9,673 nt of DNA from JANNGZ01 sp031404155 (GTDB lineage Bacteria; Pseudomonadota; Gammaproteobacteria; Burkholderiales; Burkholderiaceae_C): assembly GCA_031404155.1 (NCBI GenBank), contig JANNGZ010000391.1:1-9673 (forward strand), in the 5' to 3' direction. The notes under the pieces were generated by a model. The model was given only the letters and a program-made list of their open reading frames with translations. It did not search any database and was not told the origin of the DNA. Position 1 is the first letter of the stretch; each line of letters opens with the position of its first letter. A program made the position numbers and the translations under genes. This document shows positions 1 through 7,151 of this stretch, piece after piece.

Positions 1-31
1 CCAACCAACAAGGTCTTCGTAAAGATAAGCA

Positions 32-511
32 ATGAGCGAGAAGCGCACAAACCAAGCCCTCGACCACGGTCTCAACGAGACCGTGGTCATCTACACCGAC
101 GGCGCCTGCAAGGGCAACCCCGGCCCCGGAGGCTGGGGCGCTTGGCTGCGCGCGGGCGGGCGCGAGAAGGAACTCTTCGGCGGCGAGGCGCTGACCACCA
201 ACAACCGCATGGAACTCACCGCGGTGATCGAGGCGCTGCGGGCGCTCAAGCGGCGCTCCCCGGTGACCATCTATACGGACAGCCAGTATGTGCGCAACGG
301 CATCACCACCTGGATCCACGGCTGGAAGTCCCGTGGCTGGAAAACCGCCGACAAGAAGCCGGTAAAGAACATCGAGTTGTGGCAGGCGCTGGATGCGCTG
401 GCCAGTGAGCACGACGTGCAGTGGCGTTGGGTCAAGGGGCATTCGGGCGACCCCGGCAACGAGCGCGCCGACGCGTTGGCCAACCGGGGCGTGGACTCGG
501 TCATGGGTTGA
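32..511 (+). CDS. rnhA: Ribonuclease HI
   Basis: Cytoplasmic endonuclease that cuts the RNA strand of RNA/DNA hybrids (R-loops, replication primers). The 159-residue protein has the full RNase HI layout. The five residues matching the E. coli catalytic set are visible: Asp23 in YTDGAC, Glu61 in NNRMEL, Asp83 in YTDSQY, His137 in KGHSG and Asp147 in NERAD. A basic, Trp-rich stretch around residues 94-112 (WIHGWKSRGWKTADKK) matches the hybrid-binding basic protrusion. The ATG start is followed by about 13 residues more than the E. coli protein has before the first strand; no strong Shine-Dalgarno precedes it. Two hairpins mark the gene: one inside codons 11-19 and one overlapping the stop codon. 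The adaptor gene begins 61 bases downstream on the same strand but is functionally unrelated. Identification is secure. Confidence 0.97.
   Translation: MSEKRTNQALDHGLNETVVIYTDGACKGNPGPGGWGAWLRAGGREKELFGGEALTTNNRMELTAVIEALRALKRRSPVTIYTDSQYVRNGITTWIHGWKSRGWKTADKKPVKNIELWQALDALASEHDVQWRWVKGHSGDPGNERADALANRGVDSVMG
62..88 (+). repeat. Perfect 12-bp inverted repeat (hairpin) inside rnhA
   Basis: GACCACGGTCTC at 62-73 is the exact reverse complement of GAGACCGTGGTC at 77-88, with a three-base AAC loop. It starts 30 bases downstream of the rnhA start codon and encodes residues 11-19, in the N-terminal extension just before the first catalytic strand. There is no T-run after it, so it is not a standard intrinsic terminator. 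It could fold in the mRNA or act as a dyad protein-binding site; which of these is unknown. Confidence 0.75.
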
Positions 512-538
512 ACCGAATGCACGTTCGGGGTTCAACCC
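505..538 (+). terminator. Hairpin overlapping the rnhA stop codon, possible weak terminator
   Basis: GGGTTGAA (505-512) pairs with TTCAACCC (531-538), and CCGAA (513-517) pairs with TTCGG (524-528). This gives a 13-bp stem with a two-G bulge and a six-base TGCACG loop. The rnhA stop codon (509-511) lies in the left arm. No T-run follows, so intrinsic termination is unproven. It could equally be an mRNA 3'-end stabiliser, an attenuator before the efflux operon, or a dyad operator for that operon. Confidence 0.45.
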
Positions 539-572
539 GTACATTGCCGCATTCCCCGCGTTCCTGTTGCTC

Positions 573-1910
573 ATGAAGAAGATTCACACGCTCGTCGCCG
601 TTGTCGGCATTGCACTTGCCGGCGGCGTCGCTTGGTGGATGCAGAACAAGGCGAAGCCCGAGGGCGCGGCAGCTGGCGCCGCGGTGGCCCAAGGCGCGGC
701 GCTGCCAGGCGGCGGAGCGTCGGCAGCGCTGCGCGGCCCCGGCGGCGGGCCGGCCGGCACAGCGGCGGGTGGGCCCGGCGGCGGCGGGCCAGTGGCGGTG
801 GAGGTGGGCAAGGTCGAGGCGGTCACGCTCAGCGACGACGCGCAGGCGGTGGGCAGCCTGCGTTCGCGCCAGAGCGTGGTGCTGCGGCCCGAGATCAGCG
901 GCCGTGTTGCCAAACTCGAGTTCAAGGACGGGCAGCGCGTCAAACGTGGCCAGCTACTGGTGCAGTTGGACGACACCTTGCAGCAGGCGCAGATGCGTCA
1001 GGCGCAGGCGCAGGAAAGCATTGCGCGCACCAACCTGCAACGCAGCCGCGAGTTGCTCGCGCAGAACTTCGTCAGCCAGAGCGCGGTGGACCAGAACGCC
1101 GCGGCGCTCGAGGTGGCGCAGGCCCAGGTGGCGCTGGCGCAGGCGCAGCTCGCGCGCATGCGCATGCTGGCGCCCTTCGATGCGGTGACCGGCATCCGCA
1201 CCGCCAACGTCGGCGACTACTTGAAAGACGGTGCCGACATCGTGACCCTGGAGGACGACACCTCGGTGTGGGTCGACTTCCGCCTGCCCGAGCGCTTTCT
1301 CGCCAACGTGAAGTCCGGCCAGACCGTCGATGTCGCCTTCGACGCGATGCCCGGGCGCAATTTCAAGGCCGTGGTCGAAGCGCTGGACGCGCAAGTGGAC
1401 GCCAACGGCCGCGCGCTGCTGGTGCGTGCGCGGCTGCCCAACCCGAAGGGTGAGTTCAAGTCCGGCATGTTCGCGCGCACCCGCATCGTCTTTTCGGTGC
1501 GTGAGGCCGCGCTGGTGGTGCCGGAGGAGGCGCTGGTGCCGCTCGGCGGCAAACAGTATCTGGTCAAGGTGGTCGACGGTGCGGCCGGCAGCGGTGCCGA
1601 CGGCGGCAAAGCGCGCATCTCGCAGCGCATGGAAGCCAAGATCGGCTTGCGCCTGCCGGGCAAGGTCGAAATCCTCGAGGGCCTTGCAGCCGGTGACACG
1701 GTGGTCACCGCCGGGCACGGCCGCCTGATGCGCGGCGACCCGCAGCCGGTGCGGGTGATCGACCTGGCGCGCGCCGGCGACGCACGCGGCGCGGGAGGCG
1801 CCGGCGCGGGCAAACCCGGCGCCCGGCCGGCGTCGGGCGGGGGCGGGTTGTCGAGCGGGCTTCCGGCCGGCGGCGGCGCGACGCCGCACGCCTCGTCCTC
1901 GCCGGCCTGA
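573..1910 (+). CDS. RND efflux periplasmic adaptor (membrane fusion protein)
   Basis: Periplasmic adaptor linking an RND pump to an outer-membrane channel. The 445-residue protein has an N-terminal hydrophobic anchor or signal segment (about 4-23) with no lipobox cysteine. A Gly/Ala/Pro-rich linker follows (about 30-73). The two lipoyl half-motifs (about 102-131 and 198-228, including PEISGRVAKLEFKDGQRVKR) flank a short Gln/Ala-rich coiled-coil hairpin (about 135-196). A beta-barrel (about 230-305) and membrane-proximal domain (about 306-395) come next, then a low-complexity Gly/Ala/Pro/Ser tail (about 400-445). The reading frame is open upstream into rnhA, but ATG 573 is chosen because the hydrophobic anchor follows it directly; no clear Shine-Dalgarno is visible. 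The cognate permease starts 47 bases downstream. Substrate and exact subfamily cannot be told from sequence. Confidence 0.93.
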   Translation: MKKIHTLVAVVGIALAGGVAWWMQNKAKPEGAAAGAAVAQGAALPGGGASAALRGPGGGPAGTAAGGPGGGGPVAVEVGKVEAVTLSDDAQAVGSLRSRQSVVLRPEISGRVAKLEFKDGQRVKRGQLLVQLDDTLQQAQMRQAQAQESIARTNLQRSRELLAQNFVSQSAVDQNAAALEVAQAQVALAQAQLARMRMLAPFDAVTGIRTANVGDYLKDGADIVTLEDDTSVWVDFRLPERFLANVKSGQTVDVAFDAMPGRNFKAVVEALDAQVDANGRALLVRARLPNPKGEFKSGMFARTRIVFSVREAALVVPEEALVPLGGKQYLVKVVDGAAGSGADGGKARISQRMEAKIGLRLPGKVEILEGLAAGDTVVTAGHGRLMRGDPQPVRVIDLARAGDARGAGGAGAGKPGARPASGGGGLSSGLPAGGGATPHASSSPA

Positions 1911-1944
1911 AGCGGGGCCAGGCCGCACAGTCGCCAACCTCCGC

Positions 1945-1948
1945 GGAG
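1945..1948 (+). promoter_or_regulatory. Ribosome binding site of the RND permease gene
   Basis: GGAG lies nine bases before ATG 1958, good spacing, and supports that start. The core is half of the palindrome CTCCGCGGAG (1939-1948). CGGGGC (1913-1918) could also pair with GCCCCG (1948-1953) next to it, so some masking of the site is possible but unproven. Confidence 0.6.
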
Positions 1949-1957
1949 CCCCGAACC

Positions 1958-4900
1958 ATGCGCATCCCTGAAATGTCGATCCGCCGCCCGGTGCTGGCGA
2001 GCGTGATGTCGCTGATGATCGTGCTCGTCGGCGCGGTGTCCTTCAACCGCCTCTCTGTGCGCGAGTACCCGCGCATCGACGAGCCGGTGGTCACGGTGAA
2101 CACGCGGCTGATCGGCGCCTCGGCCGAGGTGATCGAGTCACAAGTCACCAAGCCGCTGGAAGACTCCATCGCCGGCATCGACGGTGTCGACATCCTGACC
2201 TCGATCTCGCGCTCCGAACAAAGCCAGATCACGGTGCGCTTCAAGCTGAGCAAGGAGCCCGATGCGGGTGCCGCCGATGTGCGCGACCGCGTCTCGCGGG
2301 TGCGCGGGCGCCTGCCCGACGCCGCCGACGAGCCGGTGGTCGCCAAGGTGGAGGCCGACGCCACGCCGGTGATCTGGCTCGCCTACACCAGCGAGACGAT
2401 GGGCCCGTTGGAGGTCACCGACGTCATCAACCGCGTGGTCAAGCCGCGGCTGCAAACCATCCCCGGCGTGGCCGATGTGCAGATCGGCGGCGACCGCAAG
2501 TTTGCAATGCGCATCTGGCTCGACGCCGAGCGCCTGGCCGCGTTCCGGCTCACGGTGCAGGACGTGGAGGACGCGCTGCGCAAGCAGAACCTCGAAGTGC
2601 CGGCGGGCCGCATCGAAAGCACGCAGCGCGAATTCAGCGTCACCGCGCGCACCGACCTGAACACGGTGGCGCAGTTTTCCGAGATCGCGCTCAAGCAGGT
2701 GAGCGGCTACACGGTGCGCCTGAAGGACGTGGGCCGCGTCGAAGAAGCGGCGGCCAGCGAGCGCTCGCGGGTGCGGCTGAACGGCGTGCCGTCGATCTCC
2801 ACCGGCATCATCCGCAACGCCACCGCCAACCCGCTGGAGGTGAGCGAAGGCGTGCGCAAGATCATGCCGCTGATCCAGCGCGACCTGCCGCCCGGGCTCA
2901 CCGTGGTGCAGGCCAACGACAACGCGGTTTTCATCGACCGCTCGATCAAGAGCGTGTTCCGCACCGTGGCCGAGGCCACCGGGCTGGTGGCGCTGGTGGT
3001 CTTCGTGTTCCTGCGCACGCTGCGCGCCTCGATCATCCCTTTGGTGACGATCCCGGTGAGCCTGATCGGCAGCTTCGCGCTGATGTCGTTGGCCGGCTTC
3101 ACGATCAACACGCTCACGCTGCTGGCCCTGGTGCTCGCGATCGGCCTGGTGGTCGACGATTCGATCGTGGTGCTGGAGAACATCTTCCGCCATATCGAAG
3201 AAGGGCTGACGCCGTTCCAGGCCGCGATCAAAGGCGCGCGCGAGATTGCGTTTGCGGTGGTGGCGATGACGCTCACCCTGGCCGCGGTGTTCGCACCGTT
3301 GGCCTTCACGCCCGGGCGCACCGGGCGCCTGTTCGTTGAGTTTGCGTTGACGCTCGCCGGTGCGGTGATCGTCTCCGGCTTCGTCGCGCTCACGCTCACC
3401 CCGATGATGTGCAGCAAGCTCTTGCGCCACAACCCGAAGCCGGGCTGGTTCGACCGCGGCATGGAATCGGTGTTGACCGGCGTCACCCGCGGCTACGGCA
3501 CCGCGCTGAGCTTCGTGCTCGGCCAGCGCTGGATCGTGTTGATCGTGATGGCCGCGGCCGCCGGTGGCAGCTGGTGGCTGTTCAGCGCGGCCAAGAGCGA
3601 GCTGGCACCGATCGAAGACCGCGGCGTGATCTTCATGCCGATCACCGCGCCCGACGGCGCCACGCTGGACTTCACCGCCCGCTATCTGGACGCGGTGGGC
3701 CGCATCACGGCGCGCTTCCCGGAGTTCGACCGCGTGTTCCTCTTTGTCGGCAACAACAGCGTGTCGCAGGCCGTCGGCGTGCTGCGTACCGTCGACTGGA
3801 GTGAACGGACCAAGACGACGCAGCAGCTCGCCCGTGAGTTGCAGCCTCAGATCGCGGCGCTGCCGGGCGTGACCGCGCGCGCAACCACACCCCCGAGCCT
3901 GGGGCAGGGGTTCCGCGAAGTGCCGATCAACTTCGTGGTCGTCACCAACGACAGCTACGAAAACCTGCAACGCGTAGCGCAGCAGTTCCTCGCCGAGATG
4001 GCCAAGAACCCCGGCTTCGTGCAGCCGGACACCGACCTGCGGCTGAACAAGCCCGAGATCTTCATCGACGTCAACCGCGACCGTGCGGCCGACCTCGGCA
4101 TAAGCGTCGACCAGGTGGCGCGCACCGTGGAGACGATGCTCGGCGGGCGTGCGGTGACACGCTACAAGCGCGGCGCCGAACAGTACGACGTGATCGTGCA
4201 AACCCAGGGCAGCGGCCGCACCACACCCGAAGACATCGAAAAGCTTTTCGTGCGGGGGCGCAACGACACCATGGTGCCGCTGAGCTCGCTGGTAAAAGTG
4301 CGCGAGACGGTGGCCGCGCGCGAGCTGAACCACTTCAACCAGCGGCGCTCGCTCGCGATCACCGCCAACCTGGCGCCGAACTACTCGCTCGGCGAGGCGC
4401 TCACCTTCATGGACGAAACCGCGCGCCAGGTGCTGCAGCCCGGCTACGCCACCGAGTTGAACGGCGTCAGCCGCGAGTTCCGCGCCTCCTCCGGTGCGCT
4501 CGGCCTGGTCTTCGCGCTGGCGCTGCTGTTCATCTTCCTGGTGCTCTCGGCGCAGTTCGAAAGTTTCATCGACCCCTTCGTGATCATGCTGTCGGTGCCG
4601 CTGTCGATGGTCGGCGCGCTCGGCGCGATGCATCTCTCGGGCGGCACGCTCAACGTGTATTCGCAGATCGGGCTGATCACGCTGGTCGGCCTGATCACCA
4701 AACACGGCATCCTGATCGTCGAGTTCAGCAACCAGTTGCGCCAGCAAGGCCGCAGCATCCGCGAGGCGGTGGTCGAGGCGGCGAGCCTGCGCCTGCGCCC
4801 GATCCTGATGACCACCGGCGCGATGGTGCTCGGCGCGTTGCCGCTGGCCCTGGCCACCGGCGCCGGGGCCGAAAGCCGCCAGCAGATCGGCTGGGTGATC

Positions 4901-5035
4901 GTCGGCGGCATGAGCCTGGGCACGCTGCTCACCATCTTCGTGGTGCCGACGGTGTACTCGCTCTTTGCGCGCCGCTCGGTGCCCGGCGAGATCACCGAAC
5001 ATGTGGCCGAGGTGGGCGTGGTGGCAGCGAGGTGA
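1958..5035 (+). CDS. RND multidrug efflux permease, HAE-1 type
   Basis: Proton-driven inner-membrane pump that takes substrates from the periplasm and inner-membrane leaflet and passes them to a channel through the adaptor encoded just upstream. Its 1025 residues match the AcrB-type length. The architecture is the duplicated RND fold: TM1 near 12-30, porter domain about 40-330, TM2-6 about 335-490, TM7 about 525-545, second porter half about 550-835, and TM8-12 about 845-1005. Proton-relay residues are present: Asp400-Asp401 in VVDDSIVVLEN (AcrB Asp407/408) and Lys915 in LITKHGILIVEF (AcrB Lys940). These charged TM residues put it with drug-type rather than heavy-metal pumps, though substrates are unknown. 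No outer-membrane factor gene follows, so a TolC/OprM-like channel encoded elsewhere is presumably used. No TetR, MarR or two-component regulator adjoins it. Confidence 0.95.
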   Translation: MRIPEMSIRRPVLASVMSLMIVLVGAVSFNRLSVREYPRIDEPVVTVNTRLIGASAEVIESQVTKPLEDSIAGIDGVDILTSISRSEQSQITVRFKLSKEPDAGAADVRDRVSRVRGRLPDAADEPVVAKVEADATPVIWLAYTSETMGPLEVTDVINRVVKPRLQTIPGVADVQIGGDRKFAMRIWLDAERLAAFRLTVQDVEDALRKQNLEVPAGRIESTQREFSVTARTDLNTVAQFSEIALKQVSGYTVRLKDVGRVEEAAASERSRVRLNGVPSISTGIIRNATANPLEVSEGVRKIMPLIQRDLPPGLTVVQANDNAVFIDRSIKSVFRTVAEATGLVALVVFVFLRTLRASIIPLVTIPVSLIGSFALMSLAGFTINTLTLLALVLAIGLVVDDSIVVLENIFRHIEEGLTPFQAAIKGAREIAFAVVAMTLTLAAVFAPLAFTPGRTGRLFVEFALTLAGAVIVSGFVALTLTPMMCSKLLRHNPKPGWFDRGMESVLTGVTRGYGTALSFVLGQRWIVLIVMAAAAGGSWWLFSAAKSELAPIEDRGVIFMPITAPDGATLDFTARYLDAVGRITARFPEFDRVFLFVGNNSVSQAVGVLRTVDWSERTKTTQQLARELQPQIAALPGVTARATTPPSLGQGFREVPINFVVVTNDSYENLQRVAQQFLAEMAKNPGFVQPDTDLRLNKPEIFIDVNRDRAADLGISVDQVARTVETMLGGRAVTRYKRGAEQYDVIVQTQGSGRTTPEDIEKLFVRGRNDTMVPLSSLVKVRETVAARELNHFNQRRSLAITANLAPNYSLGEALTFMDETARQVLQPGYATELNGVSREFRASSGALGLVFALALLFIFLVLSAQFESFIDPFVIMLSVPLSMVGALGAMHLSGGTLNVYSQIGLITLVGLITKHGILIVEFSNQLRQQGRSIREAVVEAASLRLRPILMTTGAMVLGALPLALATGAGAESRQQIGWVIVGGMSLGTLLTIFVVPTVYSLFARRSVPGEITEHVAEVGVVAAR

Positions 5036-5087
5036 CGCACGGGCGCCCGCCCTTGCCTGATTCGCCGGTCGAGGCGCACCTCAGCGC

Positions 5088-6392
5088 ATGAGCGAGCGAA
5101 GCAGTGGGCGCGGCGACGAGGCGCAGCGCGGACTGCTGACACGGTTGCTGATCCCGGCCGGTGCCGACCTCGCCGCGGCGCCGGTGCTGGTGGCACGCGG
5201 GCTGCGCGGGCTGATCGACGGTGCGATGGCGGTGCTGCTGCCGTCCTACCTGATCGCGCTCGGTTTCGACCTCTTCACCGTGGGCCTGATCGCGACCACC
5301 ACGCTCTTCGGCTCTGCGCTCGCGACGCTGGCGGTCGGCGCCTGGGGCCACCACTTCGGCTCGCGTGCCTTGCTCTGTGCCGCGGCGCTGTTGATGGCCG
5401 CCACCGGCCTCGCGTTTGCCGGGCTGCAAAGCTTGTGGCCGCTGCTGCTGGTGGCCTTTTTCGGCACGCTCAACCCGAGCTCGGGCGATGTCAGCGTGTT
5501 CCTGCCGCTGGAACACGCGCGCCTGGCCGGCGCCGCACGCGGCGAAGCACGCACCGCGCTTTTTGCGCGCTACAGCTTGGTCGGTGCGGCCTCTGGCGCG
5601 GTCGGCGCTTTGGGCGCCGCATTGCCGCAGTGGTTTGCGCGCGCGGCCGGCTGGCCGATGCTCGACGCGCTGCGCGGCATGTTCGTCGTCTACGCGGCCG
5701 TGGGCCTGGTGGTGTGGGCGCTGTACCGGCGCGCGCCCGGGAACTCGCCGACGGGCGGGCAGGCGGACCGGCAGGCGGACGCCTCCGCGCCATCCGCCCC
5801 ACCGCCCACGCCGCTGGGTGCATCACGCGCGGTGGTCGTCCGCCTGGCCGCGCTGTTCAGCGTCGACGCCTTTGCCGGCGGCTTGTTGATCAACGCCCTG
5901 ATGGCGCTTTGGCTGTTCGAGCGTTTCGGCTTGTCGATGGCCCAGGCGGGGGTCTACTTCTTCTGGGCCGGTTTGCTCGGCGCCGCGTCGCAACTCGTGG
6001 CGCCCTGGGTCGGCAATCGCATCGGGCTGCTCAACACGATGGTGTTCACGCACATCCCCGCGAACATCTGCCTGGTGCTCGCGGCGCTGGCGCCGAACCT
6101 GGGCCTGGCGTTGACCTTGTTGTTCGTGCGCGCGGCGCTGTCGCAGATGGACGTGCCCACACGCACCGCGTTTGTGATGGCCGCGGTAACCCCAGCCGAG
6201 CGTGTTGCCGCGGCCAGCTTCACCGCGGTGCCGCGCAGCTTGGCCGCCGCGCTCGCGCCCACCGTGGGCGGTGCGCTGATGACCGTCGGCTGGATCGGCG
6301 CGCCGCTGCTGGCCTGCGGGCTGCTCAAGATCGGCTACGACCTCGCGCTGTGGCGCGCCATGCGCGGCACGAGGCTGCATGAGGACTCATGA
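5088..6392 (+). CDS. MFS transporter, substrate unknown
   Basis: Predicted inner-membrane secondary transporter of 434 residues. Two hydrophobic halves (about 38-213 and 248-425) fit the 6+6 helix plan, joined by a polar Gly/Gln/Ala/Pro-rich loop (about 215-246). A degenerate MFS motif-A segment, GAWGHHFGSRALL (84-96), lies between TM2 and TM3; the usual acidic residue is replaced. A distinctive C-terminal segment reads DVPTRTAFVMAAVTPAER (355-372). The start ATG is 52 bases after the permease stop. GAGG at 5071-5074 is 13 bases upstream, rather far, and can pair with CCTC at 5079-5082. Same strand and short gap suggest cotranscription with the RND pair. I cannot assign drug export versus metabolite transport. 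The gene ends 18 bases from the convergent YHS gene. Confidence 0.9.
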   Translation: MSERSSGRGDEAQRGLLTRLLIPAGADLAAAPVLVARGLRGLIDGAMAVLLPSYLIALGFDLFTVGLIATTTLFGSALATLAVGAWGHHFGSRALLCAAALLMAATGLAFAGLQSLWPLLLVAFFGTLNPSSGDVSVFLPLEHARLAGAARGEARTALFARYSLVGAASGAVGALGAALPQWFARAAGWPMLDALRGMFVVYAAVGLVVWALYRRAPGNSPTGGQADRQADASAPSAPPPTPLGASRAVVVRLAALFSVDAFAGGLLINALMALWLFERFGLSMAQAGVYFFWAGLLGAASQLVAPWVGNRIGLLNTMVFTHIPANICLVLAALAPNLGLALTLLFVRAALSQMDVPTRTAFVMAAVTPAERVAAASFTAVPRSLAAALAPTVGGALMTVGWIGAPLLACGLLKIGYDLALWRAMRGTRLHEDS

Positions 6393-6410
6393 CCGTCAAA
6401 CAGCCTGCGA

Positions 6411-7136
6411 TCATCGAGCGGCCGTGAAGCCCTGCGACACCTGCCCTGGGCAAGCCGGCGGGCAAGGGTCCACGCCGAGCATGCCCAACGCCGGCTGCCC
6501 GAACCCCTCGCGCGCGCGCCAGCCCGGTGCCTTGAGGAACAGGTTGTTCACCATGCCGCCGGGGTCGTACGCGGGCCATGGTTTGCCCGGGTTCTTCGCG
6601 GCGTATTCGCGCTGGATGTCGGCGCCGGTTTTGTACCAGTCGACCTTGTTGGCGTAACGCGCCAGCGACTGCGCGCGCCAGCCGCGGTCCTTCGCTTCGG
6701 GCCACAGGCGGTCGCCACGCTCGATGTTCCAGGGTGCGTCCAGCTCCCACGCGGTGCGCCCGACCACGTCGCCGAAGATGAAGAGGCGCCCGCCCTCGAT
6801 GCGCCACTCGGTGGGGTCGGAGCCGAGCTTGACGCCGAAGGCCGCGCCGCTGGAGCAGAAACCGGCGTACTGCGGTTCGTAGCGCGGCGGGTCGGCGTCG
6901 AAGATGTTCTTGTTGATCTCGCTCGCGAAGAAGTAGGTGCGGCCGGCCAGGCTGGACTTGAACTGAAGCTGGCCGCGGCGCGCGCGGCCTTCGGTGAAGT
7001 AGGCCACCGGGTCGTGCCCGAGCAGCATCACCGGGTCGCCGTCGCGGCCGGGCATGGTGGCCCAGGTTGTGCCGCAGCCGGCGAGCAACGCGCTCGCGGC
7101 GAGGGAGATTGCAAGAAGGGTCGAACGCAGCGTCAT
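6411..7136 (-). CDS. YHS-domain lipoprotein
   Basis: Predicted lipid-anchored envelope protein of 241 residues. The N terminus is a signal peptide ending in lipobox LLAGC, with Cys21 as the expected lipidation site. Residues about 38-105 match the YHS family, with HDPVAYFTEG (41-50), AGRTYFFASEINKNIF (64-79), DPPRYEPQYAGFC (82-94) and a following GAAFG. This resembles the proteins databases call YHS domain-containing (seleno)protein; here the position has an ordinary cysteine, Cys94. YHS domains are often linked to metal handling, but no function is established here. A Trp-rich tail of about 130 residues follows, ending with a Cys225/Cys229 pair (PCPPACPG), which makes the protein longer than the single-domain members I know. 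It is last in the minus-strand operon. ATG 7136 is supported by a strong Shine-Dalgarno overlapping the SMR stop codon. Confidence 0.82.
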   Translation of the reverse strand: MTLRSTLLAISLAASALLAGCGTTWATMPGRDGDPVMLLGHDPVAYFTEGRARRGQLQFKSSLAGRTYFFASEINKNIFDADPPRYEPQYAGFCSSGAAFGVKLGSDPTEWRIEGGRLFIFGDVVGRTAWELDAPWNIERGDRLWPEAKDRGWRAQSLARYANKVDWYKTGADIQREYAAKNPGKPWPAYDPGGMVNNLFLKAPGWRAREGFGQPALGMLGVDPCPPACPGQVSQGFTAAR

Positions 7137-7144
7137 GTTGAATG

Positions 7145-7151
7145 CCTCCTC
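7145..7151 (-). promoter_or_regulatory. Strong ribosome binding site of the YHS gene, overlapping the SMR stop codon
   Basis: On the minus strand GAGGAGG lies eight bases before the YHS-protein ATG. It overlaps two bases of the SMR stop codon (TGA, 7152-7150). Ribosomes finishing the SMR gene therefore terminate on this site, which points to coupled translation. It is the strongest Shine-Dalgarno in the window. Confidence 0.8.

Noticed and set aside
3..35. A possible gene end: an open frame stopping at TGA 33-35, overlapping the rnhA ATG.
   Set aside because: Only ten codons are visible, they use AT-rich codons unlike the rest of the window, and the segment is more like a leader region. Upstream sequence would settle it.
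508..545. A sigma-70-like promoter before the adaptor gene (TTGAAC at 508, TACATT at 540).
   Set aside because: The spacing of 26 bases is too long, and no better-spaced pair is visible.
393..572. Upstream extension of the adaptor reading frame into rnhA.
   Set aside because: The extension reads as rnhA in another frame, and a typical membrane anchor begins right after ATG 573.
2138..5002. A 954-codon open frame on the minus strand opposite the RND permease, and similar long antisense frames elsewhere (for example 954-1937).
   Set aside because: Its product is rich in His, Arg, Ala, Gln and Asp with no recognisable domain or membrane pattern, as expected for the reverse complement of GC-rich coding DNA. 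The plus-strand permease is unmistakable.
6393..6410. A bidirectional terminator between the convergent MFS and YHS genes.
   Set aside because: The 18-base gap has no stem-loop or T-run. Termination must be factor-dependent or lie inside the gene ends.
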